Positions 1 through 10,569 of a DNA stretch of 21,035 bases are shown here, piece by piece. The stretch's first letter is position 1; each line of letters opens with the position of its first letter. A program made the translations under genes and the position numbers. Where the stretch lies: positions 1 through 21,035 of the forward strand of contig JAYMSP010003113.1 of assembly GCA_036897095.1 (NCBI GenBank). Reading direction: 5' to 3'. The DNA comes from Plantago elongata (taxonomy: Eukaryota; Streptophyta; Magnoliopsida; Lamiales; Plantaginaceae). The notes beneath the pieces are model-generated. The model saw nothing but the letters and a program-made list of their open reading frames with translations, did no database searches and was not told the origin of the DNA.

Positions 1-1158
1 ATAAATCAACTTTATCAGTTTGTTTTGACAAACAACCACAAAAAAAAAAAAAAAAAAAAGCTCATCTCATTCTAGCATAGTGAACACTTGACTCCCACGC
101 TTCCTGATACTTAGAATTACATACTTGACTAACATACCCTGCCAAAGCATATTCCGACTCAAACAATATCCAATACCTAGCAGAAAAAAAGCATGATTTC
201 AGAAACTGATTAACCAACTAATTTCTTTCTGTCAGTTGTTTCCTTGCTTCAGGTTACCATTAACCATCCATGAATGGTGACACTAAACTTGTGGAATAGA
301 CATCTGTGTAATAAACATGCTTATATGTTACAGTGATATCAATTGATGCAATTGATGCTTAAGTGTGTCACTTTTGGGATCATATAATTGGAATAGTTGC
401 GACTTGCAACCTCATCATCAAAATTTCACTCCCTCATGTCATTATATGGGTACACTCACAAGCACAATAATCCTCAATAGTGATCATTTTATTCCACAAC
501 TTCTCCTTCAACCCATGATGCTCTAAAACCCACACATCCATGCTATTGATTGTGTAATAATTAGATGTCACACAAAGGAAATACGTGGCTTTGAACTTAC
601 TGGTGGCAACCCTACCGTTCCAAGAATGTGCAATAATGTGTCATGAAAATGTAAAACAACTCCTAATCGTGTTCTTCTCCATTCACACCAGAACCCAATC
701 GCTGAAAGTCTGCAACAAATCGCTCAAGCTAAAGTATATAGAAATGTAAAATTGAACACTTATATTGCATAACTACCATATAGGGCCGTCTATTGATAAG
801 TAGAGTACAATATTAGTCTAATCACTAACGTCACATTGCATGATAGGGAACACAATATAGTATAAACTCGAACTAGTTAGATACCCCTGTCAATATTTGC
901 ATTCACCAAAAAGCTCTGCAGCTGATTAGAAAGAATCAACAAGCGATGTAATTCTTTCAGCAACGATAACTACGCATGAGCTCATTGCTTCGCTGCATTT
1001 CAAATCTTCTATCTATTACAAGCATATATCTGACACATCTATTTACTAGACCACCACGATGTCTTCTTTTCCGTGTACATTCACATCGGATTCATGAAAG
1101 ACTTCATCTGGATTTCTAAAGAATCGACCTAAAGTGTAGAGATAAGTTGCCAGTTGGA
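1..1158. other. Non-coding DNA 3' of the PP2C gene
   Basis: I see no reading frame of useful length and no recognisable gene in this stretch. It begins with an A homopolymer of 20 bases (40-59). The part next to 1159 is presumably the 3' UTR of the minus-strand PP2C gene, but I could not pick out a clear AATAAA-type polyadenylation signal on that strand. The rest is AT-rich intergenic sequence. Confidence 0.6.
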
Positions 1159-3699
1159 TTATTTGAAATTGTGAAGGTCAATTTTCATTACAGTTATGTC
1201 ATCGCGATTTCCTCGGCTTAAAGAAATGTCTATAAGTTTCCTGCAAGACTCCAGTGAATTTCTATCGCTTGAAAACACATCCACAGCCTCCTGTTCACTT
1301 ACCTGTTCGGTCCAAATCAAACAAAAAAGAGCAGAAGTGAATTTTTCTGCATATGTAGTGTATTACCAGACCTGACTAAAAAAATTGTGACCGCCTAATA
1401 CAATAAACGAATAAGGTTGGTCAATGGGATGATTGATGAAAGTCTATGGTTAAGTTTATACAGGAGAACAGGATAAACAGAGGCTTGGAAGTGTTGGATG
1501 TAATTGCAGATAATGTTGGGTCTTAACTTCTGAGGGCCGAAAAACTGCAAAGCGAGTTCAACTAAGTGCAGATTGTAGTAAATATCAGTTTACGCAATAA
1601 TCATCTCAATTCATTGACAAAGTAGAAACCAAAAGGACAGAGTTTTTGCAAGAACTCTTTCAAAAAGGATTTAAAAAGAAAAGGAAACTGCAATGATGTC
1701 AAGAACAAGTTGCCTGAAACAAACAAAAGATAAATCCTGACAAAGAAAACAAGTACCTTATCCCACAACCCATCCGAAGCTACAATCACAAACTCACAGT
1801 CTTCTGTTAAAGGGATTGTGACGATATCTGGATCACAAGTGATCCAATCTTTCAAATGAAGGTCCCCGAATGCTCTAGAAACAGCAAGTGACCCATTCAC
1901 TCGCCAAACTCCATTATGACAATGCAAAAAACCACCCTGCAAATCACTTCTGGATGATCAATTTAATTCATTGTTACAGAGCCCAAAGTCCACTGACAGG
2001 ATATAAATCAATAACTTACCGAATTCTCTATGCGAGCACGCTCATCCTCCCTAGTAAGGCGATGGTCATTTGTCAGTGTAATGGGTTTTCCTTTCTTACT
2101 CAAGACAACTCTGCAATCACCTACATTTGCAGTGTGGAGTTCTCCATCCTTTAACAGTACACCTGCTGCACAGGCTCCACCATTCACATCCTGCAAATAG
2201 GTTTAAAGAAATTATTCAAAATTTCCAATTAAGGATTCAATGTGGCCATTCTGTACTATGGCTCAGAGTTCAACTAAATGAAAGAGAAAAAAAAAAAACA
2301 CATATAAAGCATGTTCTGCGTTAACCTCAGACTGAATGAAGCAATATGACGAGCGTTTTGTAAGCTACGTTCATACAACTATACGCATCTGGCTTAATAC
2401 CATTTAAATAGAGTGAAAAAAAAGACAACATCAATCCACCTTAATACTACATCCCACAATATAAAACTACCAAGGCCCTAATTACTTGAACTAACAATTA
2501 CTCCATGCACATCAATTGAAAGTAGGAATTTTCGAAAGTCATGTTTCCGTACTTTGCAGAATTGTTTTCCTTTTCAAATTAGCATTAAATAACTTGTTTG
2601 TTTATGAAATGAAAATGTTAGCTTACCTTAGCAAGAAACTGCTTGTCTGTGGCATAGTAGCCTCCCCGTAATGCTGCTTCTATCTGGATTCCAGCTTTCG
2701 CAACTCCTTCTAATTCATTTACTATGTTCTTTCCTAGATTTTCAGCTACATATTCAGCCGCTGCATGACCACCATGCCCGTCAATAACTACAAAAAAAGC
2801 CTGCAACAAAGGAAAGTCCATTCTGATAAGTAAACACTAGCTGCCAATTCAACCACATGTGCTATAGGCTAAAAGGTAGTTGGTAGCTTGTCTGATAGCT
2901 TTTTTTTCCAACAAGCTAACTTGATTAGCTTCTCAAACCAAAGCTAGCTTGTTTAAAAAGTTGTGCGTACGTAACAAGATTTTTATCAAAAAAAGAAGCT
3001 CATTGAGCTTAAAAGCTAAATGAAAAAGCTAGTGTAAACAGAGCCAGTATCAAAGTGTGATGCATCTTAAATAGCAAGATGCCACAACATATGCACCTGT
3101 GTGCTAAAGGTATCACTTCACTGCAATAACCTAAGCAATTAAACCACTCTAATTCAAACAATGAATCCTAATGCCACAGCTGTAATTACTAATGAATCAG
3201 AAAAGGCCTAAAAAGTTGAATGCGAAGTGTTGAAATGGAAGTAACTCTAACCAAATGTACCAAGCACAACCAAAACCAGAACATATAAAAAAAACTCAAT
3301 CCGAACATCGAAAAATCGATTACGTACTTGCTTAGGGTCACCTGAAATATCAACGACAGCAGCATGTCTATCCTCCATAAGTTCTCTCCTCCCCTTTTTG
3401 CTAACCAGGAAGAAATCTCTCCCCTCAATCACCTCGAACTCCTTCACAAAATCCACCTTCTTCACCTTATCAACGAAATCCAGCCCTGGGAAACACGTCG
3501 GAATAACAAGCCTCGCAGGCCTCTTCTTCATCGGCCTAGCATCACCTACATCCTGAATTCCAGCTCCAATTTCAGGGCAAACACGACGTCGTTCACCTAG
3601 GTTATTGCGAAATTGGGGCTTTTCATCCTCCTCATCTTTCCCGCAGCTGAGCCACCGAGGAGACGGCGGTTCCGGTTGCGGAGCTGTCAACAATGCCAT
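1159..3699 (-). CDS. Protein phosphatase 2C, clade B (AP2C-like), five exons
   Basis: Mn/Mg-dependent Ser/Thr phosphatase. Exons on the minus strand: 3699-3328, 2800-2627, 2190-2020, 1936-1757 and 1302-1159. All four introns are GT-AG and fall between codons, giving 346 residues. PP2C motifs appear in order: [13 protein letters not shown] (about 103-115), VIDGHGG (129-135), ANVGDCR (203-209), the [13 protein letters not shown] block, [18 protein letters not shown] (292-298) and GNRDD (330-334). The metal-binding Asp residues D110, D131, D294 and D334 are present. Ahead of the catalytic domain, residues 58-67 read [10 protein letters not shown], a basic kinase-interaction motif of the type by which clade-B AP2C phosphatases dock stress MAP kinases. 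That role is family knowledge, not shown here. The start is uncertain: an in-frame ATG at 3795 (and another at 3786) would add about 30 residues including a hydrophobic stretch. I chose 3699 because the extension looks unlike family N-termini and that ATG has G at +4. Confidence 0.93.
2834..3035. repeat. AGCT-rich MITE-like insertion in PP2C intron 1
   Basis: This segment of intron 1 is bounded by a perfect 9-bp inverted pair, ACACTAGCT at 2834-2842 and AGCTAGTGT at 3027-3035. In between are roughly ten further AGCT/AAGCTT-like tetramers on both strands, so much of it can fold on itself. It is about 200 bp long, non-coding and AT-rich, like a small non-autonomous DNA transposon. I see no clear target-site duplication and do not recognise the family, so a simple intronic low-complexity tract remains possible. 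Confidence 0.4.
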
Positions 3700-3839
3700 G
3701 GAAGCTGCTCGTTTCAGCAGGCGGAAAAAGTATATGACAATGGAAATGACGGATATACGTAGATAAAATGGTCGAATGTCGATCATTTTCGACATGGATT
3801 CGTTTGATTGGGTAAACGATGAATCGAAAATCAAACCTG

Positions 3840-5690
3840 CGAGAAAAGTCCCAATTATGAGCCGGAAATTGACGTTTTGGGAACAAAATTGAAAGGGACT
3901 GGTACTAATTAATGTCGAAAAGAAAATTGTTGGAGAAAAAAGGTTTCGAATTTCAATTTCAAGGAGGATTGTTATTGGTAATTAGGGTGGGAGAAATGAT
4001 TAGTGGTTGGTGAGGTGTTTTAATGGCAGGGATTAACGGGTCAAAGGGACTAAGTTTTTGGTAGGTGGGGTTAATAAGTCAAAGTAGCAATAAAAAATGG
4101 TGGATTAGTGAGGATGTTGAAAGGGTTTATGGCATTAATTGAGTGAGGTTAGAGAAGGTAGTTACGTGGTACAGACGGCTGTTGGTTTAGTTTCTGTTGG
4201 GAAATATTCAATGGTCGGTATGTTATAAATAAATATTCAAAGTAGTATAACACATGAATAGATGGTGCGTGGAGAAAGAATACAATTCCAGCGATTTTCA
4301 CGCAATTTCAACTTTTGCAGATTAAAAAGTGAAATTTCACTTTGTATCTCCTCTCTCACGGAATAATGTGTGGAATACAAGCTTTGAAAACCTTTCAGTT
4401 CCTTCTCCTCACAAGTCACAACAGCAATTGACTTCATTCTAAATTTATCTTCAGCCGATTTCTTCAGATCGCACTCCGTCGCTAGCATCACCTCCCTCCA
4501 CCGTGTCGGCCACCTTAACGATCATCCTCTCACTACCATGGCGTAGTCCTATTACCAATTCATATACCCTCTCGCCATTTTTTAGTTATTTTGCTCCCGA
4601 TCTATGTTCCAAGTTTATCCCACAGTTTTTCTGAATCTCTAATTTGAAACTTTGTTCTTTCTCCAAGTTTCGAGCTATAGTCCGAGGGGAATCAACCTGA
4701 TCTTGGCGTGGTATTGGCCAATAAACTCTTTTTTCCCCTGATTTTATTTAATTACGTGTTGAAATTACTACTAAGATGGATTAACGTCATAGCTAATAAT
4801 CTATTATTTTAGTTGATTTGTGGCTCTCTTTCTGGTTCCAATGTTCCGGCTAGGGTTGAAGTTTCTTATTAAAATCGAATGATTATTGTGAGATATTGTG
4901 ATACGAGAATAACAGTTGTTTAATTTGAGTTTATTGTGATATGCATACTATTTTAATGATTATTAAAGTTATGAAGTTTTTATTGGACCGGAGAGGCAGT
5001 GACATACGTGTCGTTTGTGGACTTCAAAAAGATTGCTCATATTAATTTGGGTTACTAAAAGTTGGGACAGATCCCAAACTTTGTTTGTAACATAAACACT
5101 ACCTGTGCTAATTCTAAATAATGAGATCTTTAACTTATTTTTTAAAAAATTTCTTTTAGGAATTTAGCGAAAAGTTAAGTTGTTAGTAAAATCATCAATG
5201 AATATGTTGTTTTATAGAGTGTGCAGGACGTTACATGGTCATGACTACTAACACAAATTAAAAGTTTTAATTATATATAGAATGACCTTATATAGATTTA
5301 AAGTTTATAATTAACTTAAAAGAAAGATTGTGTATGTATCAAATATATACACAAAATAATTTTAAAACTTACTTTTATATCATGCATAATGTAAGAAAAA
5401 CAATTAATTAGTATACGCAGTTATGCATTGGGAGTTAAATGACAATTAGGAAATCTAAAATAAACTAAAAGAATCAATAGATTCAAACAACCTTTTAATG
5501 AAGGCATTTGTCCCCGATTCAATAGAAACACGAGTTCATTACTCCATTTGTTCTGCCATATCATTACTTTGGAGTTGGCTACACTTACAACAAAAATGGG
5601 AACCAAATGTTTTATGGTTTAAAAATGTTGAAAACAATTTCAATCATTTGTCAAGACTCTTTGGTGAACTCTTTAATCACTTGTAAAGAA
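3840..5690. other. PP2C 5' flank and intergenic DNA
   Basis: This stretch contains the upstream region of the minus-strand PP2C gene and then AT-rich intergenic sequence. The only long reading frame is at 4237-4491 on the minus strand; its product resembles no family I know. The plus strand around 4490-4560 is slightly CT-rich and could be a UTR, but the ATG there is followed at once by a stop. No promoter element stands out clearly enough to place. Confidence 0.5.
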
Positions 5691-5701
5691 GCTTAAGCTA
5701 T

Positions 5702-5813
5702 GTTTTTTCATCTGAACTAATCAGTTGACATACGTTTATTATAAATATGAACTTAAATAAATTAATTAAAACTAAACTGAATTGAAATTAATAATTTTCC
5801 AGATGAAAAGAAC
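5702..5813. repeat. Small MITE-like element with terminal inverted repeats
   Basis: The ends are near-perfect inverted repeats: GTTTTTTCATCTG at 5702-5714 and CAGATGAAAAGAAC at 5800-5813, whose complement is GTTCTTTTCATCTG. The interior is about 85 bp, AT-rich and non-coding. The right-hand portion (AATTAATAATTTT followed by GAAAAGAAC) closely resembles the right end of the element at 15161-15266, so both probably belong to one MITE family. The superfamily cannot be assigned from the sequence alone. Confidence 0.5.
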
Positions 5814-5829
5814 GAAGTCTTACTCTATT

Positions 5830-7290
5830 AAGAGTACTTCTGGTGAGGAACTTTACATTAACATATAACTATCAATTTTACACTAACTTTTAATGATATC
5901 ATATATATATACTAGTAGTGTGACGATAACATCAAAACTTATAGTGTACGTTTGAAAAACGTCTTACACGCGTAGCGGGTGTAACTATTTATAGAGATCT
6001 AGTATTGTTAAACTAAGGAAGCAAAGCTTGTCTTGCAGCTCATCGATTGTGCACTATAATATGCATGTTCAATTGCGACTTCAGGTAATTACTAGAGATA
6101 TTCTATACGTTTCTACTCCAATTATATTTTGACCAATGATTTCATTCTAGATTCATTTATTGCATCAAAATCAACATATATACCAACGTGCTCAATTTTC
6201 TAAATTGGCAAATGATTTTGATCATTGTGAAAGATATTATGAATTCTTGACAAAGAAAAGAATGTAAAGAAAGCCTTTCATATGGTATTGCTACATTGGT
6301 TTGATAAGCCAACAAATAAGAAATAAGACATGTTGTTATATAAAAAAGTAGGGAGCGAATGTTGCTTCGTGATTCTAGATTTTCCTAGTATTAAAAAATA
6401 CATTGAAGTAAATATGTTTAGACCTCCAAATAAAAATTGACAATTGGAGGTATATTTATTTGACTATTTATGTGTATATATATATATCACCAACTGAACA
6501 AAATAAGAATGAAATCGCAAGTCGTTCAAGGATGTAAGCATGAATTACATGCCAGCATGGTTGATTTCGGAATTAAAGCATTAATATGGACTTGAAAAGA
6601 AAAAAAAAAGAAAGAAAAAGAGATTACATGTCTCATGAGAATTTGTACATTGAATTGGTGTTGCAGTACTAAGAATTCTTGTAACATCATGATCATGGAA
6701 TAGTCATTTATTATTATCTGCCCCTTAATATTATATGGGTATTGTAGATTTTGGGAGATTATTAATGGATGATTATGGGCTGATTGGCCAGGCATTTAAA
6801 TGATTTCATTTGACTCCATGAACAGTGATTTGACCTAAAATACACTTTAAATACCTCATTTCAATTTTATTCTAAACACAATTTCATCAAAATCCCTATT
6901 CAAATGTCATGTCAATCAGCCACTTATTCTTGTGTCCTAACTTATCCTTGTGATGAAAGTAACCAAGAAATTTACTTCCTTAAAAGCTTTAAGCTTGTCT
7001 TGGTATGACTTATAAAGAAGCATATAACCCATGAACTTTGATTGCCTACCTCAAGCATGTTTCCTTTTGGTTTGAGGGAGACTCAAGAGAATAATATTAA
7101 TGTTGACAATTACATTCCTATCTTAATAATTAAAAAGAAGATGAATAAAAAAGAATAAGAAAAGGAAAAATAAGAAAAAGAGAGAACTCATTACCTTCGA
7201 GAATCGAAGATCTTGAAGAATCTATCCTCATGAATGATAAACCTTACCTATAGTACTGTCATATTTACATTCCTTTTAACCATTAAATTA
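5830..7290. other. AT-rich intergenic DNA
   Basis: I found no gene in this stretch. It includes a short TA dinucleotide run (6475-6487), an A/G-rich tract at about 6594-6620 and another at about 7130-7185. The reading frame at 6526-6795 on the minus strand spans the purine tract and has no recognisable domain, so I leave it out. Confidence 0.5.
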
Positions 7291-7295
7291 AATAT

Positions 7296-7840
7296 AGATT
7301 CAATCTCATCCGTTGATTAATTATTAATGCGATGAAATATCACGTAGTGTAACATCGTAATATAATAAAATATACATTTTTTTATTAAATACTCCCTCCG
7401 TCCCACTAGAAGTGAAACAATTTTTCGTTTTGGGCGTTCCACCAAATTGAAACCTTTTCATTTATAGATTCAATCTCATCCGTTGATTAATTATTAATGC
7501 GATGGGGTGTCACACGATCTCATAATAACGTAGTGCGACGTCGTAATATAATAAAATATACATCTTTTTTATTAAATACTCCCTCCATCCCACTAGAAGT
7601 GAAACAATTTTTCGTTTTGAGCGTCCCACCAAAATGAAACAATTTTTCATTTTTATATTTTATCTCATCCGTTGATTAATTATTAATGCGATGGGGTGTC
7701 ACACTATCGTATAATTACGTAGTGCGACGTCGTAATATAATAAAATATACATCTTTTTTATTAAATACTCCCTCTGCCCTACTAGAAGTGAAACAATTTT
7801 TCGTTTTGGACATCCCACCAAAATGAAACAAGTTTCATTT
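7296..7840. repeat. Three tandem copies of a 170-189 bp unit carrying a Stowaway 5' end
   Basis: A unit beginning with CTCATCCGTTGATTAATT and ending after the Stowaway-type terminus CTCCCTCCGTCCCACTAG recurs three times head to tail. The terminus starts at 7392, 7579 and 7768, a spacing of 187 and 189 bp. The first copy lacks about 18 bp (the GGGGTGTCACAC part) found in copies two and three. Copies one and two carry only about 70 bp of MITE; the third runs into a complete element. This suggests tandem duplication of the left flank plus MITE 5' end after one insertion. Confidence 0.85.
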
Positions 7841-8008
7841 TATGAAAATAACCTCACAATACAACTCATTTTTAACCACACATTATTGGATCCATTATTG
7901 GGCTCACATGTACTTTTCGACCTCAAACTAATTCTTAACCACATACTACATATTTTACTTAAAAAGCGTGCATATGAGAAATATTTCGTTATAAACGGAC
8001 TGAGGGAG
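7768..8008. mobile_element. Stowaway-like MITE, complete
   Basis: The left end CTCCCTCTGCCCTACT at 7768 pairs with the right end, where GGACTGAGGGAG finishes at 8008 and is the complement of CTCCCTCAGTCC. The flanking dinucleotides are TA on both sides (7766-7767 and 8009-8010), the target duplication used by Stowaway/Tc1-mariner MITEs. The length is 241 bp, within the usual range, and there is no transposase. The 70-codon reading frame inside it is fortuitous. Confidence 0.85.
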
Positions 8009-8076
8009 TATTGTTTAAATATATTAAATCAATAATTTTAATTGATGATTAAAATTATTTTCCACCCACCTCCACT

Positions 8077-8216
8077 GACCGGAATCCGACGACCACCTCA
8101 GGCACACCGGAATCCGACGACAACCACACCGATATCCGTCAACCACCTCAAGTATTTAAGCAAACCGGAATCTAGTGAAAACCTCATGCACCATTGAAAT
8201 CCGACAATCACCGAAA
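8077..8216. repeat. Imperfect ~28-bp repeats with an (AC)CGGAATCCGACGA core
   Basis: About five degraded copies of a unit built on CCGGAATCCGACGACCACCTCA follow one another. The first two are clearest (8079 on and 8106 on), and the later copies decay to CCGATATCCGTC, CCGGAATCTAGTG and GAAATCCGACAATC. The region is more GC-rich than the MITE array to its left and begins the compositionally different transposon-like block. No reading frame spans all copies. Confidence 0.55.
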
Positions 8217-8239
8217 TAGACATCCACTATAAAATATTG

Positions 8240-8679
8240 ACGAGTTTAGGTTAGGCATCCTCAAAAATTTGCTGACATCCACCATGTTTAAGTTAGCATG
8301 GCCGAACTTGCAAAAAAATTACATTAAACAATGTTGCAGCAATGTTTTTGTTATGATGTAGCATTAGTTGACGATCTCAAGGAACACACGATGATTCTTG
8401 ATGCAACATCCGATAGGATGTGTCCATCATCCGAATGCAGAGACATCCAGAGTGATTGTTTGTATGGTGTACTTTTGTCCGAGGCGACGCTTGGGTGGCC
8501 AATTGCGTCTTTTCATCTTCTTAGGGGCTGTCATTTTTATTTTTCACCACTGTTCACCGAAGTTCTAACCAATACGAGGTGAAGGAAAGTTAGGTAAGTT
8601 TCACTTCTCTTGTGTTTTGACTTCAGATCATTTACTCTTCAGGTCTTATGTATCTTATTTTCAATTATTGCCATGCAGG
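8240..8679. other. Transposon-like region, no recognisable gene
   Basis: This stretch holds an 83-codon reading frame (8331-8582) that I cannot assign to a family. It is followed by a T-rich tract ending in CCATGCAG at 8671-8678, directly before the ATG at 8680, which looks like a 3' splice site. It is probably a leader or intron of the element downstream, but this is inference. Confidence 0.35.
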
Positions 8680-8919
8680 ATGTCGAAGAGTCAATTCGGT
8701 CCTTCAAGCTGGGCGCATTATCATGATGAGTATGACGCTCGTCGTTTCGTGCCCCTTCCAATTTCTAATCCGGATCATGTCCCATTCGAGGCCCCTAATC
8801 CGGATCCTATCCCACTCGAGGTCCCTAGTTCGGATCCTGTCCCACTCGAGGCCCCTAATTCGGATCCTCATCCGTTCGAGGCTCCTATCTTCCTCGGGTA
8901 TGAGGGTGGTGAGACTTAA
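8680..8919 (+). CDS. Short proline-rich ORF with four 10-residue repeats (transposon-associated?)
   Basis: This is a 79-residue product from ATG 8680, chosen because a splice-like CAG lies immediately upstream. It starts MSKSQFGPSSWAHYHDEYDA and then contains four consecutive decapeptides of the form (N/S)(P/S)DPxPxExP, each encoded by exactly 30 bp (8767-8886). It ends LGYEGGET. I do not recognise the family. Acidic/proline repeats and the degraded neighbouring frames make it most likely part of a decayed retrotransposon structural protein. It could also be a pseudogene fragment that is not translated. Confidence 0.4.
   Translation: MSKSQFGPSSWAHYHDEYDARRFVPLPISNPDHVPFEAPNPDPIPLEVPSSDPVPLEAPNSDPHPFEAPIFLGYEGGET
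8767..8886 (+). repeat. Coding minisatellite, 4 x 30 bp
   Basis: There are four in-phase 30-bp units with the consensus AATCCGGATCCT followed by CCCACTCGAGGCCCCT-like sequence. Units two to four each contain GGATCCT and all contain TCGAGG. They encode decapeptides ending in EAP, EVP, EAP and EAP. Because the period is a multiple of three, copy-number change would keep the frame. Confidence 0.9.
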
Positions 8920-8942
8920 TGAACTGTGATTGCGGGGTCTGA

Positions 8943-9209
8943 CACTCTCCTGCGTATCCGGACGAAGGGACTTCGACGGGCCCGATCGTCCTTGACGTGA
9001 GTTTGCGCGAGCTGTCGTGCCCTAAGAAAGGCTTGTGGGAGTTAAAATAGCTCGGGCGTAGGATCACTCGCTCGCACGCCGCGGCACGGAAGAAGTGCAA
9101 GAGGGAGGCCCGAAGGAGATGGCTAGCTCGAATGGCAAAGGTGGCAGGGGCAGGCCCGAATGCTTATGTGGAGACTAACAAATCCAGTACGAATGATGCG
9201 GATTGGTGA
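8943..9209 (+). pseudogene. Broken transposon-type reading frame with a basic C-terminus
   Basis: One frame is open from 8943 to the stop at 9207-9209 except for a single in-frame TAG at 9048-9050. It reads AYPDEGTSTGPIVLDVSLRE and onward, ending KKGLWELK before the TAG. Beyond it is a strongly basic stretch (AAARKKCKREARRRWLARM) and a Ser/Asn/Asp-rich tail. Such basic, coiled-coil-like tails are common in plant gypsy-type gag or transposase-like proteins, but I cannot name the family. GC content and codon use match the neighbouring ORF at 8680, so they may be parts of one decayed gene. Confidence 0.4.
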
Positions 9210-9700
9210 AGGTGGGGTATGCCCCTGTTAAATTTGTACTTTGCCAAGTTTTGCTACTTCGAACAAGTTTTTTCTTTATCTGTTAAGAATTTTGGCTCGT
9301 ATTTTGTAGCATCTTTTTTGACTTTTGAACATCTTTTCGGGGTAGTACTATCCGAACTTGAATAAATACATATCGCCCTTTGCCTATTCCTGCTTAGCCG
9401 AATGTTCTTTCACATTTTACACTTAGGCTAGTGCATCCAAGGTGATCGGGTGAAACACGTCTGAGAGAAATATATAGCAATGAATCGTAAGCTAAGTTGG
9501 TTGACTAAGGCGATATATCCGGACTGGTTGTCATCCGAAGGTATATGATATCTGAGGGGAATATCAAACGTCATCAAGTGCATTAGTGTCCATTATATCT
9601 TTTCAGATTTACCAAATGATTTGATTCGTTGGATTAGAGATAGTGGACGGTTAGATCGTGTCCACGATTGCACAGGCGGTTGGAATTTCAAAATTGCCCT
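9210..9700. other. Non-coding part of the transposon-like block
   Basis: I see no reading frame of note. The first half, right after the stop at 9209, is T-rich and contains AATAAATA near 9361, as expected for a 3' UTR. The second half leads to the TATA-box promoter at 9703. It could be part of an LTR, but no second copy of it occurs in the window, so LTR status is not shown. Confidence 0.35.
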
Positions 9701-9702
9701 TC

Positions 9703-9710
9703 TATAAATA
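9703..9710 (+). promoter_or_regulatory. TATA box of a transposon-like promoter
   Basis: TATAAATA is followed by GGGG in otherwise mixed-composition DNA. Transcription would begin around 9735-9745. It lies about 450 bp upstream of the gag-like ATG at 10162, the arrangement seen in LTR retrotransposon promoters. Assignment rests on motif and context only. Confidence 0.5.
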
Positions 9711-10161
9711 GGGGTGCCGTCAACGTCAGTTGCAACGCATTTTTAGAGAGTAGATTTTTTGTGCAAAAGAGCATCCGAAGCAGAATAGATGAGTCATCCG
9801 AGCGGAAGCTGCCTTCGATCCAATACCCGAGCGAAAACAAATAAGTATCCGAGGCCTTTAGCTTTTTATATTCGGAATGTTTTACTTCGTCTTAGTCTAT
9901 ACTTGTTCTTCATATGTGCTGTCTTTATTGCGCGTAATGCAACTGTCACTTATTCTGAAGTACACCAGAAACTTGAACATGCATAGACGAATAAACTATT
10001 CCGAATATAATTGACCACGCTTGCTAACTTCGAACTTAAGTTAGGGCTAGGAAATCTTAGATTAGGATCCGATGAAAAGCGCCTTGAATCAATTCAATCG
10101 TCAAATGCTTGGCTAGGTTAACCCGGACCTTTTAGATTTACCCTTTCCTTCATTTATTAGG

Positions 10162-10566
10162 ATGTCTGATAGTGATAGCCAGACCATTCAAGAAGGTCAA
10201 AGTTATGAATCCGAACCTCGGTCTAGCCCGAATTATAGTTGTATTCTGTAACTTCTGAAGAACATGATGATGTAGAAGCCGGAGAAGTTGCTAAGCGCAA
10301 AATTAAGGATCCGACCAGATGGAAATCGAGGCCGACTCGGAGACAAGTGGCTCTTCTTTCCGTCTTGTCGTACCTGGTTCTACAGATCCGGATCGACAAT
10401 CATTTGCTTCTACCTCACAAGCCAACCCTCTTAATCGCACCACCACGCGGGAGGTTAGTGCTAGCTCTAGATCTGAAAGCGGCGAGCTTCCTCCCGAAGT
10501 CGGTTTCTTATGCTCTAATTTGGGTTATAACACTCGTATTCGTCCTTACCAATTACCATTTAACTA
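10162..10566 (+). pseudogene. Frame-shifted gag-like remnant
   Basis: ATG 10162 opens MSDSDSQTIQEGQSYESEPR and stops at about 10251. The same acidic, serine-rich composition continues in a second frame (10239 on: SEEHDDVEAGEVAKRKIKDP) and then in a third (10319-10566: MEIEADSETSGSSFR, ending RIRPYQLPFN). Three consecutive, compositionally matched segments in three frames indicate at least two frameshifts. The acidic Ser-rich N-terminus and following text are typical of plant gypsy-type element proteins, but no catalytic domain (protease, RT, RNase H, integrase) is present in the window. A splice-like ATTAG precedes the ATG. Confidence 0.45.
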
Positions 10567-10569
10567 GGA

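Noticed and set aside
3834..3834. Start of PP2C at 3834
   Set aside because: The codon there is TTG, not ATG; the first ATG in frame is at 3795.
4237..4491. 84-codon minus-strand reading frame near the PP2C upstream region
   Set aside because: It has a true ATG but no recognisable domain, no convincing splice partners and ordinary intergenic composition.
5498..5686. 62-codon plus-strand reading frame
   Set aside because: Short, AT-rich, no motif; chance frame in intergenic DNA.
7296..7840. CRISPR-like or regulatory array
   Set aside because: Units are long, contiguous and MITE-derived in a plant nuclear context; there are no short repeats with unique spacers.
7823..8035. 70-codon reading frame
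   Set aside because: It lies within the MITE and crosses its right terminus, so it is not a gene.
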